In this document: positions 60,036-64,000 of the stretch, one piece after another
Numbering within the stretch: position 1 is the first letter of the stretch
How the letters are laid out: every line of letters begins with the position of its first letter
NCBI GenBank assembly: GCA_034509735.1
Contig: JACGWO010000005.1
Location: 32,208,479 to 32,272,478, forward strand
Direction of reading: 5' to 3'
Source of the DNA: Sesamum alatum
Taxonomy: Eukaryota; Streptophyta; Magnoliopsida; Lamiales; Pedaliaceae
Length of the DNA stretch: 64,000 bases
The notes under the pieces: generated by a model
Databases searched by the model: none
The model's input: only the letters and a program-made list of their open reading frames with translations
Told to the model about the DNA's origin: nothing
Position numbers and translations under genes: made by a program

Positions 60036-61520
60036 CTTTATTTCACGAGCTCACACCTATAAGACATCTAGTCAAACTAAGGAATCAAATGAAAAAGAGA
60101 CCTGAGGTTTTTGACATTTATATAACCATGCATAGATTCTGCAACTTGTCGAGAATAACAATAAGATGAGATTGTTGAGAGAACTAAAACTGCATGGCAA
60201 TGTGTTGAGTTTATCATGCAAATGCTTCCCACCCAAGTTCATATGGTATTAAAGTGTAGGAGCATGATAGAGTTCATAGTGCCACCAATAAACGTGAGAA
60301 AAGATATGACAAATAGTCAATTTCAAAATGTTGACTTGTTCTTTTTGAGGTCTCATGGGCATGCATGTGTCTCGATTGTTGCTATTCGAACATTAAAAGC
60401 ATCAGAGTCCCAATTCAACAGCTTAGGAAACATCAAGCAGGCATACTTCATGTGGCGATCAACCAATTAATTTACTAGATGAACACATTACATCACAAAA
60501 TTAAGCTCGTTGAGAAACAGCAAGAGGCCATTCAGGAAGATCTGCCTTACCGGATCTTATGCGAGTCAGGTAAATATATGGGAAGGACCACAAAACTCTA
60601 CTTAACAGGACACCAAAGTAAATGCAACTGAACGGCAGAATATTGATATCTGTGTGGTTTATGCTCCGGCAAGCACAATGAAGCCCACACCTAAAGCACA
60701 TTTTCATTGGACAGGTCTAATTCATTTTGTTAAGGTTCATGATGCACAAGCAGTTAACAAAAGTTTCTGTGTGGCACATTCTAAGAGCAGCTGGCATATG
60801 CAGTCCTGATTCAAATCTTTAAGCACTATCTTCCTTGAAGAGAATATGCTATGTCATAGTCTACGAAAATGCTAAAAGACTATCTTCTTCTTCATTTGGT
60901 CTTTAAAAAGGAAACTAAGAGGCATTTGATCGAATAATACAGCATCAACGTTTTCCCGAGAATACTCAACCACTTCCAAAACTCTTACAATCTGAATACT
61001 CAGAAATCAAACTTTCATCTCAATCTTGATTCCAGATGGAGAGGAATAATAAACAAACAAAAGCAATCGCAAAGACTAACTAAGTCTTCCAGCATTTTTC
61101 ACGAACAATTCAACTAGCATAAGACACATAAATTAAGTTCGAATCCACATACAATCACACAGGCCAAACTACCAACCAATTCCAACATCTTAAAACTAAT
61201 TCCATAAAAATTTTAGGGGGAAAAAATTTAATCACACACATAAAATGAAATTCAGAAAAATAACATACTCAGGTACCTAAAACATGCGTATGTGAGCCCC
61301 TCCGTCGAATGCGCTGTGAATCCCCGATCTCAATTTGGTTTAACAATTTCACGATTGATGCCTCTGGGATGGATCCTGGGTTTGAAACTTGAACGATCTG
61401 GAAGAAGGATTCAGATAAGAATCGGAATTGACGAGATTTGATTTTCGGCAAATGGAAAAGGAAAACAGAAACAGAGGGTTTCCGTAAAATTTTGACTCCT
61501 TTTATTGGCGTTATTAATTT
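60036..61520 (-). promoter_or_regulatory. SEC22 5' leader with a long leader intron
   Basis: A probable non-coding first exon lies about 61275-61500 (minus strand) and ends ACATGCGTATGTTTTAG before a GTACCT donor. About 1.2 kb of AT-rich sequence without coding potential separates it from the ATG exon, consistent with a leader intron. The start of transcription is not determined. Confidence 0.4.
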
Positions 61521-61852
61521 TTCATTGCGACAGGAAAATTTAAACGTCGCCAGCAACTGTACAGATTAGGCGCTGTGCGCTTCGCTGTACGCGGCAATTA
61601 CTCCACTCTAATTTGGACACTTTTTTGTGATTTACCAACGCACGCCGTTGATTTGCAGGAATACATTGTATAATTTTTGCGTTTTAAAATATATCTAAAT
61701 AAATATATAAATTAATAAATTGTATTAAAAAAATATTAGTTAATTTAATATATTATCAACACAATAAAAGAATATATATAGTGTGAAGTCATTTTTGTAA
61801 ACTAAAAATCATAATTACAACTAAATTCTAAAATAATCTAATAAGGGAGGAA
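61521..61852. other. SEC22 upstream region, nothing recognised
   Basis: AT-rich DNA upstream of the SEC22 leader, with no further gene. Confidence 0.45.
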
Positions 61853-61995
61853 TTTTAGGACACCCTTGGGTCATGCGCCAGGTGCCAAAGCTAACTAAGT
61901 AGTATAGAAGTATTAATATTTAAAAATTAATACAACGATGTTATTAACTACTGTTTGTGAGTGTAGATGGTACTTCTTATTTATATTAGTATAGA
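61853..61995 (-). mobile_element. Truncated Helitron-like fragment
   Basis: On the minus strand it begins ATATCTATACTAATATAAATA and shares the 'GTTAATAACATCGTTG'-like segment with the cluster at 7.9-9.1 kb. The base beside the TC start is A, as expected. No matching CTAG end with hairpin is found on the far side. Confidence 0.45.
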
Positions 61996-62090
61996 TATCT
62001 AATTAGTGGAATAATTGCTATATTTAAAAATTGGTGTAACAGTGTCATTAACTGTGGTTTTGTGAGTGTAGAGGGTCTCGCTTTCTTATA

Positions 62091-62910
62091 CTAGTCAACT
62101 TGATAAGCCGTTTCTGCGTGCATACGATAAATAATATTTTATATTTTAAAATATATTATAAACAGGGATAATTATACTCTCCCTCCCCTGAGGTTTGGTG
62201 TAATTACACGTAGACCCCCTGTGGTTTGAAAAATTACATTTAGGACCCTGAGGTTTGCTTCTCTCTAACAAATAAGTCACCCCATTAGTTAAAATTCACC
62301 GAATTTGTTGATATTAACAAAAAAAAAATTGAATGAAAATTAATATTTACCCTCGATTGACTTATTAGTGACCTAATGCTGGCCGAATAAATATTTTATA
62401 ACTAAATTACCCTTTAAATGGTGAAAATATACCTCCTCTTATGCATTAACATGTGACGATATATAAGGGTAGTTTGGTCATAAAAAAGATTCGTTTGACC
62501 TACAATAAGTCAGTAATAAGTCAATCGATGACAAAACTCACCTTTAATTTTTTTTTTTTTTTTTTGCTAATATCACCAAATTCGGTGAATTTTAATTAAC
62601 GGAGGGACCCATTTGTTAGGCAAGAGCAAACCTCAGGGGTAGTAGATGTAATTTTTCAAACCACAGGGAGTCTATGTGTAATTACACCAAACCTCAGGGG
62701 AAGGAAGTGTAATTATCCCTTATAAATAAGGAAATATATATATAAACCAACACATCGCATTTAAAAAAAGAAAAAAAAATAAAGAAAAAAAAAGAAACCA
62801 ACTTAGGGGATATAATTCACATAACAAAAAATTAATGTCGTGGTGTAAGTAACCTATCATTGTGAATAAAAACGGGATTTTCTTCTTATATTAGTATTGA
62901 TAGATATAGA
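62091..62910 (-). mobile_element. Helitron-like element interrupted by a MITE
   Basis: CTAG at 62091-62094 followed on the plus strand by 'tcaacttgataagccgtttc', a decayed version of the 3' hairpin seen at 8001. The left part runs to 'aaaatatattataaa' and the right part resumes at 'taaggaaatatatatat', ending near 62910 in 'ttagtattgatagata'. Removing 62165-62719 restores the order of words found in the 8001-8700 copies, so the MITE inserted into an existing element. Confidence 0.55.
62165..62719. mobile_element. Foldback MITE, 'gggataatta' family, copy 3 (best preserved)
   Basis: The left end gggataattatactctccct and right end aggaagtgtaattatccc are inverted. Inner pairs include 'cctgaggtttggtgtaatta'/'taattacaccaaacctcagg' and 'gtggtttgaaaaattacat'/'atgtaatttttcaaaccac'. 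Possible flanking duplication TTATAAA on both sides. The arms make up most of the 555 bp. Confidence 0.75.
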
Positions 62911-63915
62911 TATTCTCTTTGTTCATCCATTTGCTTATTGTTATTTATTTCCTTTTTCTTTTCTGACTCACTTTTTTTATTAAAAATTTTAAACTTTTTA
63001 AGTATATGTATTTTGCTGGAATTTTGTTAGCAAAATAGCAATTTAATAATAAAATAAGAATTCCTTATTAAACATGAATCAAGACTATTGTTGTGATATT
63101 TATTTAAAAATGTCATTTAATTGAATCACACTAGTACGTACTCAAATGAGATTAACTAATAATATGTTATATGCTCGGTAATTTAATCCCACCAAATAAT
63201 TTTTTTCTATGAATAACGTAATCAAATAATTAAAAAAAAGGTCATTATATATTATGCTAGGGAAAAGACAATTTGGATGTTTTTGACATTGGGAATGGTA
63301 TATTTGGATTTGAGGAGAAAGTTGTGATTTCCGACAAGATTCAATTTACGACTACATTCTGAAAAAATGAATTCAAACGGCTCTGTATATAAAAAGAATG
63401 TGTAATTCATTAATATTCAATAAATTATAGTTCAATATTAGAACTGAAAATTTTGAAATCATTTGAGTTTTTAATTATCCACACAAATTTGAAAATTTTG
63501 TTGTTAGAGATTTGAAATCCATAATTTCAAATTTATCAATCAAAATACGACCATTGTCTTTAGTAAACCGTGTGGTGGTTCAGAAAAATAAATAGACTAT
63601 TTAATAAATATGAATTCCCGAATTACAGTAAAAATACATTAACATGAGGATTTGTAAACTTATAAATAAAATACAAATGCAAAGTTATTATTTATTAAGA
63701 AATTATGCTTACATCTTTACCTTCAAAAAAAAAAAAAAAAAAGAAATTATACTTACATTTATTGCTTGCATTTATTTCAAATAATAATACTTTGTTATTT
63801 ACCCACCTCAAATTTTCTTTTATATATTTTTTCAATTTTTTTAAAAAATAAAAAATGATAGGGTTAAAGTAGTACTTTTCACATTATTGTCTAAGGGCTA
63901 TATAATTATTTTTCA
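62911..63915. other. Intergenic DNA with a decayed foldback
   Basis: No gene. 63260-63560 has words such as 'caatttggatgtttttgac' and 'tcaaatttatcaatcaaaatac' that suggest an old transposon. An A run lies near 63726-63741. Confidence 0.45.
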
Positions 63916-64000
63916 TTTGTGGATGGTATTTGTAATTTTTTAAACAATGAGATAGTATTTGTTATTATACCAAACTTTAAGAGAGGTAGCTGTAATTTAC
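63916..64000. mobile_element. Foldback MITE, 'taaattacagc' family, end truncated by window
   Basis: The words 'gtggatggtatttgtaattt', 'caatgagatagtatttgtta' and 'gagaggtagctgtaatttac' match the right arm of copies 1-3. The element stops at the window edge, so only the right part is visible. Confidence 0.5.

Noticed and set aside
1..64000. CRISPR arrays, operons, phage or bacterial systems
   Set aside because: The window is intron-bearing plant nuclear DNA. The tandem repeats seen are transposon-derived or microsatellites, with no spacer-repeat structure.

Overview
The window is plant nuclear DNA. It is AT-rich, has intron-rich genes with GT-AG splice sites, and is crowded with transposon debris. 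The proteins (JAZ, UBP1, PHL, plastid KASII) point to a eudicot; an asterid or Lamiales species is my guess from protein resemblance and is weakly supported. Exon coordinates were worked out by hand from reading-frame continuity and splice dinucleotides. In every gene except the KASII copy the exon phases join into one open frame.

Layout. 1-10.1 kb is gene-free. It holds foldback MITEs at 2.55, 3.45, 6.6 and 9.1 kb, a tandem cluster of small Helitrons at 7.9-9.1 kb and an isolated GC-rich island at 1.34-1.62 kb. Three plus-strand genes follow: a JAZ1/TIFY10-type jasmonate repressor (10.13-11.65 kb), an oligouridylate-binding UBP1-type RNA-binding protein (13.34-18.94 kb) and a PHL/SPT20-like polyglutamine co-regulator (20.60-27.81 kb). 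Next are two tandem minus-strand copies of a peroxisomal 2-hydroxy-acid oxidase (28.50-31.18 and 32.69-36.13 kb). Mosaic scraps of the PHL gene lie between them, which shows that the duplicated block originally reached into PHL.

37.97-44.22 kb is a young minus-strand LTR element with 276-bp LTRs differing at 3 sites and a 5-bp target duplication. It carries a gag frame broken by two stops and no recognisable pol, so it is a TR-GAG-type non-autonomous element. After further repeats come a minus-strand SAP/CCCH zinc-finger gene (47.76-50.75 kb), a plus-strand plastid KASII-like ketoacyl-ACP synthase with one 1-bp frameshift (53.47-57.35 kb) and a minus-strand SEC22 SNARE gene (58.00-60.04 kb). 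The last 2.5 kb has a Helitron interrupted by a MITE, plus more MITE sequence.

The genes do not form a pathway; this is an ordinary plant gene neighbourhood covering jasmonate signalling, RNA binding, flowering and transcription, peroxisomal oxidation, fatty-acid synthesis and ER-Golgi traffic. I found no undescribed gene system. The points most worth checking are the KASII frameshift, the active-site substitutions in the second oxidase copy, the PHL scraps in the duplication and the structure of the gag-only retroelement.
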